A stretch of 21,694 bases of DNA from an uncultured Solirubrobacteraceae bacterium (GCA_955652345.1 CATPBV010000144.1:1-21694), one strand, 5' to 3'; counted from the stretch's first letter, positions 13,462 to 21,017 are shown. Notes: generated from the sequence alone by a model not told the origin. Numbers and translations: made by a program.

Positions 13462-14403
13462 CTAGGAGACGGGCGCTTTCTGCGGCTCGGGCGCCGGTTG
13501 CTCGGCGGCCGGGGCTGCCGGTTCGACCGGCAACGCGGGCGCGGGTGGTTCCTTGGCGGCGCGGGCGATCGTCTCCTCCATTCGCGCCTCGTAGGCGGCA
13601 CGGGCAACGTGGTCCGGCCGCGCCAGCACCTGGTCGCCCCGAATCCACCTCGATATCGCCTCGGCGGCCGAGCGCGGCGTCAGCGCGACGAAGCGCACCA
13701 TGCCCGTCAGCGACTTCGGCACGTAGACCTCGAAGCGCCCGGTCTGGAGCGCCTCGACGATCGCGTTCGCCACGTCGTCCGGCTCGACCGGCTTGAATCC
13801 GCGGGTCATCACGAGGCCAGAGCCGAGCTCCGTATTCACCACCGTTGGCATCACGACGCTCACCCCGATCCCGGTCCCCCGGAGCTCCTGGCGCAGGGAT
13901 TCGCTCAGTCCGACCACCGCGTGCTTGGTGGCGCAGTAGGTGGCTCCGCCCGAGAACCCGAACTTGCCGGCCGCCGAGGCGATCTGGACCAGGTGGCCGC
14001 GCTGGCGCGGCAGGAAGCGCTCGAGCGCCAGCTTCGACCCGTAGATCAGACCGCGGAGGTTGATGTCGATCATCCGGTCCGCGCAGGCGTCGGTCTCCTC
14101 AACGAAAGGCCCGATCGGCATGATCCCGGCGTTGTTGATCAGGACCTCGAGCGGCCCAAGCCGATCCTCGACCTGATCGAGGAACGCCGCGAAGCTTGCG
14201 CGATCCGTGACGTCGAGGGGCAGACCGATCGCCCCGCCCCCGAGCTCTCGGGCGGTGCGCTCCGCCAGCTCTGACTCGATGTCCCCGATAGCGACGCGCG
14301 CGCCATGCGCAAGCAGCGCCGCCGCGGTGGCGCGACCGATGCCGCGGCCCCCTCCAGTGATGGCAACGACCTGACCGGCAAGCGAGCGTAGGGGTTTGGC
14401 CAT
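13462..14403 (-). CDS. Classical short-chain dehydrogenase/reductase with Pro/Ala-rich C-terminal tail
   Basis: 313 residues from the ATG at 14403, which has a strong Shine-Dalgarno. The cofactor motif TGGGRGIG is at residues 16-23, NNAG at 91-94, the catalytic Ser144 in IASAAGKFG, and Tyr157/Lys161 in TYCATK. Gly-rich turn and NAG spacing are those of classical SDRs. The acidic GDIESE after the second strand argues for an NAD(H) preference, which is inference. The core ends around residue 280; the last 30 or so residues are rich in Pro, Ala and Glu (PPAPALPVEPAAP) and are probably disordered, which is unusual for an SDR. Substrate is unknown. It converges on the dehalogenase and diverges from an alpha/beta hydrolase. 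Confidence 0.9.
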   Translation of the reverse strand: MAKPLRSLAGQVVAITGGGRGIGRATAAALLAHGARVAIGDIESELAERTARELGGGAIGLPLDVTDRASFAAFLDQVEDRLGPLEVLINNAGIMPIGPFVEETDACADRMIDINLRGLIYGSKLALERFLPRQRGHLVQIASAAGKFGFSGGATYCATKHAVVGLSESLRQELRGTGIGVSVVMPTVVNTELGSGLVMTRGFKPVEPDDVANAIVEALQTGRFEVYVPKSLTGMVRFVALTPRSAAEAISRWIRGDQVLARPDHVARAAYEARMEETIARAAKEPPAPALPVEPAAPAAEQPAPEPQKAPVS

Positions 14404-14408
14404 CTGAG

Positions 14409-14416
14409 TCCTCCTC
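14409..14416 (-). promoter_or_regulatory. Strong Shine-Dalgarno for the SDR gene
   Basis: Minus-strand GAGGAGGA lies 5 nt before the ATG at 14403. It fixes the start and shows this gene is translated from a leadered mRNA. Confidence 0.65.
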
Positions 14417-14433
14417 GGGTCGTTGTTGACTGG

Positions 14434-14439
14434 ACGGTA
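14434..14439 (-). promoter_or_regulatory. Putative -10 box (TACCGT) for the SDR gene
   Basis: Minus-strand TACCGT lies 30 nt upstream of the SDR start, leaving room for a leader of roughly 24 nt that includes the Shine-Dalgarno. The same hexamer precedes the GH79 gene at leaderless distance, so the same promoter class may serve both transcript types. Confidence 0.35.
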
Positions 14440-14486
14440 TCGGTCGCCGCATCCCGTCGCCTGGCTCAGGTGTCAACGCCCCTGGC

Positions 14487-14492
14487 TATCCT
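14487..14492 (+). promoter_or_regulatory. Putative -10 box (TATCCT) for the alpha/beta hydrolase gene
   Basis: GCTATCCT ends 8 nt before the ATG at 14501 and no Shine-Dalgarno intervenes, as for the dehalogenase and GH79 genes. Confidence 0.5.
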
Positions 14493-14500
14493 GTCGATCG

Positions 14501-15343
14501 ATGGCGTATTTCCGCTACGACGGACAGCGGCTCGCCTACACCGTCTACGGGGAGGGGCCCAACGCGACGGTGCTGATGCCAGGGATGCTGATGTCCCAGA
14601 AGATGCAGGTCCCGCTGGCCCGCAACCTGGCCGCGCTCGGCAGTCGCGTGATCACGTTCGACCCGCTCGGCCATGGCGCTTCGGACCGGCCGCGAGACAT
14701 GTGGCGCTACTCGATGCAGGCTTTCGCCGACCAGACCATCGCGCTGCTCGATCACCTCCAGCTCGAAGAGGCGATCGTCGGCGGCACATCGCTCGGAGCG
14801 AACGTGACGCTCGAGCTCGCGGTGCTGGCGCCCGAGCGGCTGCGCGGGATGATCCTCGAGATGCCGGTGCTCGACAACGCGATCCCGGCATGCGCGGCCG
14901 CGTTCACCCCGCTCCTGTTCCTGCTCACGTTCGGCGAGCCGGCGATGAAGTTCCTCGCGCGCGGGGCTCGGGCCATTCCGCGCCAGCACGTGCCGTTCCT
15001 GCTCGAACTGGCCCTCGACACGATCTCGCAGGAGCCCGGTCCGAGCGGCGCGGCCCTGCAAGGGATCCTGTTCGGGCGAACCGCACCGCACCGCACCCAG
15101 CGCAGGACCTTTGAGATGCCGGCGCTCGTGATCGGGCACCCGCGCGATCCCATCCACCCGTTCTCGGACGCGGACATGCTCGCCCGAGAGCTCCCCAACG
15201 CCAGGCTGATCGGGGCTGACTCGGTGATCGAGTTGCGGCTGCACCCGGAGCGACTGACCGCCCAGATCGCAGCGTTCGTCGAGGACTGCTGGAGCGCGGC
15301 CCGTGCCCATGGGGCCGGCCTGCGCCACACCGCCAGCGGCTAG
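14501..15343 (+). CDS. Alpha/beta-fold hydrolase, substrate unknown
   Basis: 280 residues from the ATG at 14501; the frame is open to 14423, but the start is set by the promoter-like box 8 nt upstream and by where homology begins (AYFRYDGQRLAYTVYGEGP). The nucleophile elbow is GGTSLGAN with Ser97. FDPLGHGASDRP (residues 53-64) is the usual segment before helix A, and a probable acid lies in GHPRDPIHPFSDADM. The base is less clear: the segment usually carrying it reads SVIELRLHPERL, with His offset from the common GH motif. A long hydrophobic cap (AFTPLLFLLTFGEP) suggests a lipophilic substrate. It could be an esterase, lipase-like enzyme or C-C hydrolase. Confidence 0.85.
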   Translation: MAYFRYDGQRLAYTVYGEGPNATVLMPGMLMSQKMQVPLARNLAALGSRVITFDPLGHGASDRPRDMWRYSMQAFADQTIALLDHLQLEEAIVGGTSLGANVTLELAVLAPERLRGMILEMPVLDNAIPACAAAFTPLLFLLTFGEPAMKFLARGARAIPRQHVPFLLELALDTISQEPGPSGAALQGILFGRTAPHRTQRRTFEMPALVIGHPRDPIHPFSDADMLARELPNARLIGADSVIELRLHPERLTAQIAAFVEDCWSAARAHGAGLRHTASG

Positions 15344-15446
15344 AGGCACCGCCCGTACGGCGAAACAATCGGCCTCCCCGATCGTCTCTACCCCGAGCCA
15401 TGACCGGAGTGATCGACCGACTGGCGCGCTCGTCACGCCTCGACGC

Positions 15447-15452
15447 TACCGT
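15447..15452 (+). promoter_or_regulatory. Putative -10 box (TACCGT) for the GH79 gene
   Basis: GCTACCGT ends 8 nt before the ATG at 15461. No Shine-Dalgarno is present in the 8 nt, consistent with leaderless translation. Confidence 0.5.
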
Positions 15453-15460
15453 GCCGCCTG

Positions 15461-16978
15461 ATGCCAGCTAGGCGCCGTCTGACCCTGGTCTCGATCGCTG
15501 CCCTGGCGGGGACCGTCGGGCTGGCGAGCGCCAAGGTCTCCTCGCACGGCGCATCTCAGGTCGCCGGGCCCGTGAGCGTGACCGTCAACCAGGGTGCGGT
15601 CGTGGGACGGGTCCCTCCCGGATACCTGGGGCTGTCGATCGAATACTGGTCGTTCGAATCCTCAGCCGGGCGGCACCCGACCGCCGTCGACCCGATCCTC
15701 GTCCAGCTCGTCCGCAACCTGCGTCAGGGTCGGTCGATGGTGTTCAGGATCGCCGGAGGCAGCACCGACGTCACCTGGTGGCCGGTCCCCGGCTACAAGC
15801 GCCCCGGTGGCGTGAACTACGACCTGTCGAGCGGGCGGCTGGGGGTGATGAGGGCGTTCGCGGCGCAGGCCGGCGTACGCCTGATGCTGGGACTCAATCT
15901 CGCCGCGAACAGCCCGGCGCTCGCCGCGGCTGAGGCACGCGCGATCGTGAAAGGAATCGGCCGCAGCAGGATCTATGCGCTCGAGCTCGGCAACGAGCCT
16001 GAGCTGTATGGAAACCCCGCATTCCCTTTGTACACAACGAAGTCTGGCAAGCCCGTCATGGCTCGCCAGCCTCCATATGACCTGGGGGGGTACATTCGCG
16101 ACTTCGCGCGGTTCGGAGCGGGGCTCCCGCGGCTGCCGCTCGCCGGCCCGGCCAGCAACGGTGCCGATTGGCTCGGCAACAACCTCTCGCAGTTCATCTC
16201 CTCCGCGCCGCGGCTGGGGGTGGTGACGATGCACCGCTACCCGCTCCAGGCGTGCTTCGTGGATCCGAAAGCGCCCAACTACCCGACGATCCCCCGCCTG
16301 CTGGCGCCATCCGCTTCGGTCGGCCAGGCTCAGGCCGCAATCCCATTCATCGCCGCTGCCCACGCCCACCACCTTCCGTACGCGATCGACGAGATCAACT
16401 CGATCTCATGCGGCGCTCCGCCGGGCATGACCAACAGCTTCGCGATGGCGCTGTGGGCGCTCGACACGCTGTTCGCCCACGCGAAGGCCGGGGTCGACAT
16501 CATGAACATCCACACCTGGCAGGGAGCCATCTACCGCCTGTTCCGCTTCTATAAGACTCCCTCCCGGTGGCAGGCCACGATCGAGCCTGAGTACTACGGG
16601 CTGATGATGTTCTCCCGCGCAGCGCCACCGGGCTCGCAGCTGCTGGGAACGTCGAGCGGGAGTCAGGTGATCAGGGCGTGGGCGACCCGCGCCCCGGACC
16701 GAAAGGTCCGGATCGTCCTGATCAACACGGACACGAAGCACGCGCATGCGGCATCGGTCCACGTTTCAGGCGCGCCCGTGCCGGCGTCGCTCAAGCGGCT
16801 CCTCGCGCCGAGCGCGTCGGCCAGCACCGGCGTCACGCTGGGGGGGCAGAGCTTCGCGACGCCAACCTACACCGGTCTGCTCACCGGGGCACCGCTGACG
16901 ACGCCGATAGGCGCGAGCGCGGGGGCTTACTCCGTGTCGCTGCCAGCCGCAAGCGCCGCGATGCTCACGCTCGGTTAG
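15461..16978 (+). CDS. Secreted glycoside hydrolase, GH79-like (beta-glucuronidase/heparanase type)
   Basis: 505 residues. An Arg-rich start and hydrophobic stretch (residues 1-24, ending near LASA) form a signal peptide, so the enzyme acts outside the cell. The (beta/alpha)8 domain begins at PGYLGLSIEYWSF. The acid/base is probably Glu179 in ALELGNEPELY, and the nucleophile Glu311 in IDEINSISCGAPPGMTNSF, followed by ALWALDTLFAHAKAGVDIMNIHT. This combination of GNEP and E-x-N-S-x-SCG matches GH79, whose known members remove glucuronic or 4-O-methylglucuronic acid from proteoglycans, arabinogalactans or heparan-like chains. A C-terminal beta-sandwich runs from about residue 390. No other hydrolases adjoin it, so it is not an obvious carbohydrate-utilisation locus; it lies next to a polysaccharide-synthesis operon instead. 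Confidence 0.85.
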   Translation: MPARRRLTLVSIAALAGTVGLASAKVSSHGASQVAGPVSVTVNQGAVVGRVPPGYLGLSIEYWSFESSAGRHPTAVDPILVQLVRNLRQGRSMVFRIAGGSTDVTWWPVPGYKRPGGVNYDLSSGRLGVMRAFAAQAGVRLMLGLNLAANSPALAAAEARAIVKGIGRSRIYALELGNEPELYGNPAFPLYTTKSGKPVMARQPPYDLGGYIRDFARFGAGLPRLPLAGPASNGADWLGNNLSQFISSAPRLGVVTMHRYPLQACFVDPKAPNYPTIPRLLAPSASVGQAQAAIPFIAAAHAHHLPYAIDEINSISCGAPPGMTNSFAMALWALDTLFAHAKAGVDIMNIHTWQGAIYRLFRFYKTPSRWQATIEPEYYGLMMFSRAAPPGSQLLGTSSGSQVIRAWATRAPDRKVRIVLINTDTKHAHAASVHVSGAPVPASLKRLLAPSASASTGVTLGGQSFATPTYTGLLTGAPLTTPIGASAGAYSVSLPAASAAMLTLG

Positions 16979-16995
16979 GCGGGCTGCGCTCGCCT
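16977..16995. terminator. Weak hairpin between convergent GH79 and ATP-grasp genes
   Basis: AGGCGGG (16977-16983) can pair with CTCGCCT (16989-16995), with one G-T pair, around a 5-nt loop. It begins inside the GH79 stop codon and fills the 26-bp convergent gap. No T-tract follows. Given the local GC content it may be chance. Confidence 0.25.
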
Positions 16996-17004
16996 GCGCA
17001 GGAT

Positions 17005-18012
17005 CTATCCAGGCGGCCGCGGATCCGGTGGCTCGCCGATGTCCCGGCCCGTCGGCCGGAGCTCCTCGTCGAGCTCGAGCTGCCAGTAGTAACGGGTGAA
17101 GGTGATCGGAGCGCGGAACTCGCCGACATGCGGCTCGATCGACTCGCCGCAGGCCATCCGCACGATCAGCTCGGGGTACGTCCGCCCTTCGCGCGCCGCG
17201 TACATGGGCGCCGGAAAGGCGCCGCCGAAGCGGGTGTTGACGTCGGTGATGCCAAGCCCGATGTCCTTGTCGCGGAACACCTGGATCGTGCATGGCCCCC
17301 GGACGCAGAGCGCCTCGGCGACCCGCCGGCCGAGATCGACCAGTTCGTTGTCGGCGATCACCGTTCCCTTGATCGACTCTCCTCCCCGCGACTCGATCAT
17401 CGTCCGGGGAATCGCGTTCAGGCACCTGCCCTCGAGGTCGGACAGCGTGTCGATCGAGAACTCGGGGCCGTCCATCAGCTTCTGCACCATCGCCGGCTCG
17501 CCGATGTACTCCACGAAGAAGTCCGCGGCGCGTGAATCTGCGGCACGGTGGATCGAGCGCGCGCCCGACCCCCAGCGGGGCTTGACCATTACCGGGAAGC
17601 TCTCGACCGACTCCGCCGGAAGGACCGTCGGGGGCGTCGGCAGCCCGAGGCGCTCGAGCAGAAGGTGCGTCTCGTACTTGTCGAAGGTCGCCCGCGCGAT
17701 CTCGGGATCGGGGACGAACGCCGGGAGCTCGCCCGCGGCGCGAGCGACCGCAAGCACTTCGAGGTCGAGGTCCGTCAGCGGAACTACGGCCCGCACCCCG
17801 TGACGCTCGCAGAGCTCGCGCAGCGCCGGCACGTAGCCGGGGTCGTCGATCCGCGGCACCGCGTAGCGGTGGTCGGCGGCGTACTGTGCCGGCGCGAGCG
17901 GGCTGGGGTCGGCCGCGACCGCCGTGGCGTGCTGGGCGAACGCCGAGACGATGTCGTATCGCTTGCCCACTCCCGTGAGCAGCACGCCTATGTCCCGCTT
18001 GGAGGGTGCCAC
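17005..18012 (-). CDS. ATP-grasp ligase (carbamoyl-phosphate-synthase large-subunit-like) in polysaccharide operon
   Basis: 335 residues from the GTG at 18012, which has GGGAG about 10 nt upstream and lies within the last codons of the sugar transferase (25-bp overlap). An N-terminal Rossmann-like pre-ATP domain (IGVLLTGVGKRYDIVSAF, then ACDP-type AADPSPLAPAQ) is followed by ATP-grasp features: DKYETHLLLERLGLPTPPT (helix preceding the ATP lobe), FPVMVKPRWGSGARSIH (ATP-binding Lys and Gly-rich loop) and GITDVNTRFGGAFPAPMYAA (metal-binding N-x-R motif). Family members join a carboxylate, through an acyl phosphate, to an amine or thiol. In a surface-glycan operon this suggests adding an amino acid or amide to a sugar acid, which is inference. 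It is the last gene of the operon. Confidence 0.85.
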   Translation of the reverse strand: MAPSKRDIGVLLTGVGKRYDIVSAFAQHATAVAADPSPLAPAQYAADHRYAVPRIDDPGYVPALRELCERHGVRAVVPLTDLDLEVLAVARAAGELPAFVPDPEIARATFDKYETHLLLERLGLPTPPTVLPAESVESFPVMVKPRWGSGARSIHRAADSRAADFFVEYIGEPAMVQKLMDGPEFSIDTLSDLEGRCLNAIPRTMIESRGGESIKGTVIADNELVDLGRRVAEALCVRGPCTIQVFRDKDIGLGITDVNTRFGGAFPAPMYAAREGRTYPELIVRMACGESIEPHVGEFRAPITFTRYYWQLELDEELRPTGRDIGEPPDPRPPG

Positions 18013-18719
18013 CCGCCTGTCTCTCCCTTGTAGAGGCCGTGGCCACTCAGAACCATTCGAACCGTGCGCGCGAGGATCGTTAGGTCGAGCTGCAGCGATC
18101 GATGTTCGACGTACCAGATGTCGAGCTCGATCCGCTTGCTCCACGGCAGCGACGCCCGGCCGTTGACCTGAGCCCATCCCGTCAGCCCGGGCTTGACCGC
18201 CAGCCGGAGGCGCTGACGCTCGGTGTACTGCTCGACCTGCACCTGGAGGGTAGGCCGCGGACCAACGATCGACATCTCACCCCGGACCACGTTCCACAGG
18301 TTCGGAAGCTCATCGAGCGAATACCTGCGAAGCCAAGCGCCGACCTTCGTCACCCTGTCGTCCCCTTCCTGGATCGCAAGCCCGGCGCCGGTGAACTCCG
18401 CGCCGCGGACCATCGTGCGGAGCTTGAAGATCGTGAACTGCACGCCGTCCTTGCCGACGCGGGTCTGGCGGTAGATCGGATGGCCCGGCGACTCCAGGCG
18501 GATCGCGAGCGCGAACAGTGCGATGAAGGGGGCGGTCACAGCCGCGCCGGCCCCGGCGACCACGAGATCGAACGCTCGCTGTGCTCCGCTCAGCGCCACT
18601 CCGCGACGCGCGACGCCAGAGGACGTCGGTGACGGCTCGTCGGCCGCCGCGTCAGCCGCGCCAGCCGCGCCAGCAGCGCCAGCCGGCTTGCCCCGGACCT
18701 CATCGCGCTCGAGCGCCAT
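17988..18719 (-). CDS. Initiating polyprenyl-phosphate sugar-1-phosphate transferase (PglC/WcaJ/ExoY family)
   Basis: 243 residues from the ATG at 18719, which shares its A with the upstream GT2 stop (TGATG). After an Ala/Gly-rich linker (residues 12-40), RAFDLVVAGAGAAVTAPFIA starts the single re-entrant membrane helix of monotopic phosphoglycosyl transferases (PF02397). RQTRVGKDGVQFTIFKLRTM, RYSLDELPNLWNVVRGEMS with the catalytic Asp136-Glu137 pair, IVGPRPTL and KPGLTGWAQVNGR are all family signatures. It transfers a sugar 1-phosphate from a nucleotide donor to undecaprenyl phosphate, the first committed step of a capsule, exopolysaccharide or glycoprotein glycan. It lacks the multi-helix N-terminal domain of WcaJ, so it is the short PglC/ExoY-like form. 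Donor sugar unknown. Confidence 0.93.
   Translation of the reverse strand: MALERDEVRGKPAGAAGAAGAADAAADEPSPTSSGVARRGVALSGAQRAFDLVVAGAGAAVTAPFIALFALAIRLESPGHPIYRQTRVGKDGVQFTIFKLRTMVRGAEFTGAGLAIQEGDDRVTKVGAWLRRYSLDELPNLWNVVRGEMSIVGPRPTLQVQVEQYTERQRLRLAVKPGLTGWAQVNGRASLPWSKRIELDIWYVEHRSLQLDLTILARTVRMVLSGHGLYKGETGGWHPPSGT
18653..18688. repeat. 9-bp tandem repeat encoding an Ala/Gly linker
   Basis: About four head-to-tail 9-bp units: two exact copies of CAGCCGCGC (18653-18670), then CAGCAGCGC and a diverged CAGCCGGCT. On the minus strand they encode the AGAAGAAGAA stretch near the N-terminus of the sugar transferase. Units are multiples of three, so copy-number change would lengthen the linker without breaking the frame. 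Confidence 0.6.
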
Positions 18720-19855
18720 CAGCGGGTTCCCTCCGCCGGCTCCCAGCCCGCCGGGGTCCCCCGAGCAAGCCAGTCCCACAGTCCCGCGGCGAGCGAGGCG
18801 GTCGTGAGCACGTAGTAGCGCGCGATCAGCAGCGGCCTCGCGGGAGCGATCCCCGCCAGCAGCGCCGCGAGCAGCACCGCGAGCTGGACGCCGAGAGCCG
18901 CCGCGTACACCCATCCGTGGCCGAGCAGCGCGATGCTCGTACCGAGCACGATCGCGTGCAGGAACGGCGACGCGTAGCGCAGAACTCGATGCGAGCCGAT
19001 CATCAGCGCGTAAAGGGGGTCGTAGCCGCGAGGGGAGAGCATCCCTCCGCGCACGACGATGGGCCAGGTATGGCTCATCATCCGGCGCTTGCGGGCGAAC
19101 TCACCCTCGATCGTCGGGACCATCTTCTCCGTCGCTCGCGCATCGCTCGCGTACACCGCAAGCCAGCCGCGCTTGACCATGTTGAACGGGAACGACAGGT
19201 CGTGACCCATGATCGGATCCACGACCAGGTAGGTGTCCTTGCGGGTCGCGTAGATCGCCCCGTTGCCGCCGGTCACCGAGCGAACCCGCGACTCGAGCGA
19301 CCGCAGCGCCATCTCGTAACGCCAATAGAGCCCCTCCTGGTTTGACCCCTGCTCGCTCAGCAGTCGCACCTCTCCACACGCGTAGCCGACCCGATCGTCG
19401 GCGAACGGCGCGATCAGATGCCTCAGCGCGTCGCGGTCCCACAGCGTGTTGGCATCCGAGAAGGCGACGATCTCTCCCGCTGCGGCTTGCACCCCGGCAT
19501 CCTGGGCGCGGATCTTGCCTCCGCGAGGGAGCTCGAGCACGAGGTCGGCGCCCGCAGCTCGCGCTCGCTCGGCAGTTGCGTCCGGTGATCCATCGGAAGC
19601 CACGATCACCTGGAGCTTGTCCTGGGGATAGTCGAGCGCTCTCAGGTTCGCGACCCGAGCGGCGATCACCTCCTCCTCGGCATAGGCCGCGACGATCACC
19701 GAGACCGAGGGGAGTGTGCGGTCGTCGTCGTCGGGCGTTTGCGGCCCCGGGCGGCGGTGCAGCCTCGCGAGCAGCGCAAGTAGCAGCGCATATCCGGCGT
19801 GCGTGTAGACCAGTAGGCCTACGCAGACCCAGAAGCTGACGACGAGCGCGGTCAC
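18719..19855 (-). CDS. Membrane-bound GT2 glycosyltransferase
   Basis: 378 residues from the GTG at 19855; the frame stays open to 20038, but that part lies partly in the upstream gene and is Arg/Pro-rich with no family character. One N-terminal helix (residues about 3-30) leads to the GT-A domain: VSVIVAAYAEEEVI, VIVASDGSPDAT (Asp88), AFSDANTLW (Asp134, the DxN/DxD-type motif), VTGGNGAIYATRKD, GHDLSFPFNMVKRGW (probable catalytic Asp) and the QxxRW-like FARKRRMMSHTW. Two to three C-terminal helices follow. The layout is that of processive or membrane GT2 enzymes adding sugars to lipid-linked polysaccharide. It is 64 bp downstream of the GT4 gene and overlaps the sugar transferase start. Confidence 0.87.
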   Translation of the reverse strand: MTALVVSFWVCVGLLVYTHAGYALLLALLARLHRRPGPQTPDDDDRTLPSVSVIVAAYAEEEVIAARVANLRALDYPQDKLQVIVASDGSPDATAERARAAGADLVLELPRGGKIRAQDAGVQAAAGEIVAFSDANTLWDRDALRHLIAPFADDRVGYACGEVRLLSEQGSNQEGLYWRYEMALRSLESRVRSVTGGNGAIYATRKDTYLVVDPIMGHDLSFPFNMVKRGWLAVYASDARATEKMVPTIEGEFARKRRMMSHTWPIVVRGGMLSPRGYDPLYALMIGSHRVLRYASPFLHAIVLGTSIALLGHGWVYAAALGVQLAVLLAALLAGIAPARPLLIARYYVLTTASLAAGLWDWLARGTPAGWEPAEGTR

Positions 19856-19919
19856 GGCGGCGGGGATTGTGGCGTACGGAGCGGCCTGGACGCGACCATT
19901 GAGGCGAGACCGGACGACG

Positions 19920-21017
19920 TCACCGGAGGATCGATTCGTAGACGGCCAGCGTCTTCTTCGCAGCCAGATCCCATGAGTAGGGCCCGTGGGCGGCGGCCAG
20001 CGCCGCCTCGGCGAGGTGGGCGCGCGCGGCCCCATCATCGATCAGCTCCGCGATCGCCGCACGCAGCGCTGCCGGGTCGTCCGGAGGGACGAGGCGGGCC
20101 GCGTCCGCGACCTCCCCGAAACCCCCGACGTCGCTTATCACCACCGGCTTTCCGAACGCCAGCGCGGTTGCGAGCACGCCCGACCAGTCCAGTCGCTCGG
20201 TGCGGGAATACGGCAGCACCACGATGTCCGCTCTGCGGAAGAACGCCGGAAGCTCGTCGTCTGCGACGAACCGTGGGATGAAGCGGACATCGCGGGGGGC
20301 GAGTGCGTGCAGCGGCTCGAGCGGCATCCGCGGACGTCCCACGATCCAGAGCTCGCCGTGGTTCAGTCCGCGCCACGCCTCGATCAGCACCTCCAGCCCC
20401 TTGTACGGGCGAAGCAGTCCGAAAAACAGCGCCACCGGCCCCTCGACGGCGCGCAGCTCGAGCGGAAGCGGTTGCTCGGCCCTCTGCTCGGCGAGGTGGG
20501 TGAACGCGCCGTGGTGGATCACGTGCACCTTCCCGGGCGCGATCCCGAGCCTGTCGACCAGCTGCGCACGGCCGTACCTGGAGTGGACGACGATCGCGTC
20601 GACCGCTTCGTACAGCCGGTGCTGCGCACGCGCCTGTCCCGCGCGAGGCTCGCGAGGCAGCAGGTCGTGGGCGGTCAGGACGGTCGGGCGGTCGGGCAGG
20701 AGATGGCCGTCGAGCCACTGCACGTCGAGCCATTGGAAGTGAACGACGTCCGCGCTCCTCGCTTGACGGCGGTACCGGAGCATGTCCGGGACGTGCTCCG
20801 CCAGCTTGCCGGCCCGCCGAAGCGCCGACCCTGGGCGGCCGGGAGCGAGCCGGTAGAAGAGCTCCCGCCGGGCGTAGCCATCGGGCTCAGGAGCGTCCCC
20901 ATAGGCAAACCGGCTCGTCACGAGCTCCACGGCTGCGCCCGCGCGCGCCAGGGCCCCGCAGAGCGCATGGTCGTAAGGCGGCGTGTACGCCGGGGGGTCG
21001 ACGACGTGGACTCGCAT
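19920..21017 (-). CDS. GT4 family glycosyltransferase (GT-B fold)
   Basis: 365 residues from the ATG at 21017; a GTG immediately before it at 21020 is equally possible, though GGGA is better spaced for the ATG. The N-terminal Rossmann domain starts MRVHVVDPPAYTPPYDHAL, with the acceptor side VVHFQWLDVQWLDG and TAHDLLPREP. The C-terminal nucleotide-sugar domain shows VHVIHHGAF, ALFFGLLRPYKGLEVLIEAW, and ADIVVLPYSR leading to GVLATALAFGKPVVISDVGG. The canonical GT4 EX7E pair is replaced: the aligned region reads DWSGVLATALAF, with Asp and Thr where Glu is usual. That variant also occurs in a subset of GT4 enzymes, so activity is still likely. Its start overlaps the preceding stop (TGATG), placing it in the polysaccharide operon. 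Confidence 0.9.
   Translation of the reverse strand: MRVHVVDPPAYTPPYDHALCGALARAGAAVELVTSRFAYGDAPEPDGYARRELFYRLAPGRPGSALRRAGKLAEHVPDMLRYRRQARSADVVHFQWLDVQWLDGHLLPDRPTVLTAHDLLPREPRAGQARAQHRLYEAVDAIVVHSRYGRAQLVDRLGIAPGKVHVIHHGAFTHLAEQRAEQPLPLELRAVEGPVALFFGLLRPYKGLEVLIEAWRGLNHGELWIVGRPRMPLEPLHALAPRDVRFIPRFVADDELPAFFRRADIVVLPYSRTERLDWSGVLATALAFGKPVVISDVGGFGEVADAARLVPPDDPAALRAAIAELIDDGAARAHLAEAALAAAHGPYSWDLAAKKTLAVYESILR

Noticed and set aside
16766..18046. 426-aa minus-strand frame overlapping the ATP-grasp gene in another frame
   Set aside because: Arg/Gly/Ala-rich with no recognisable motif; the ATP-grasp motifs lie in the neighbouring frame.
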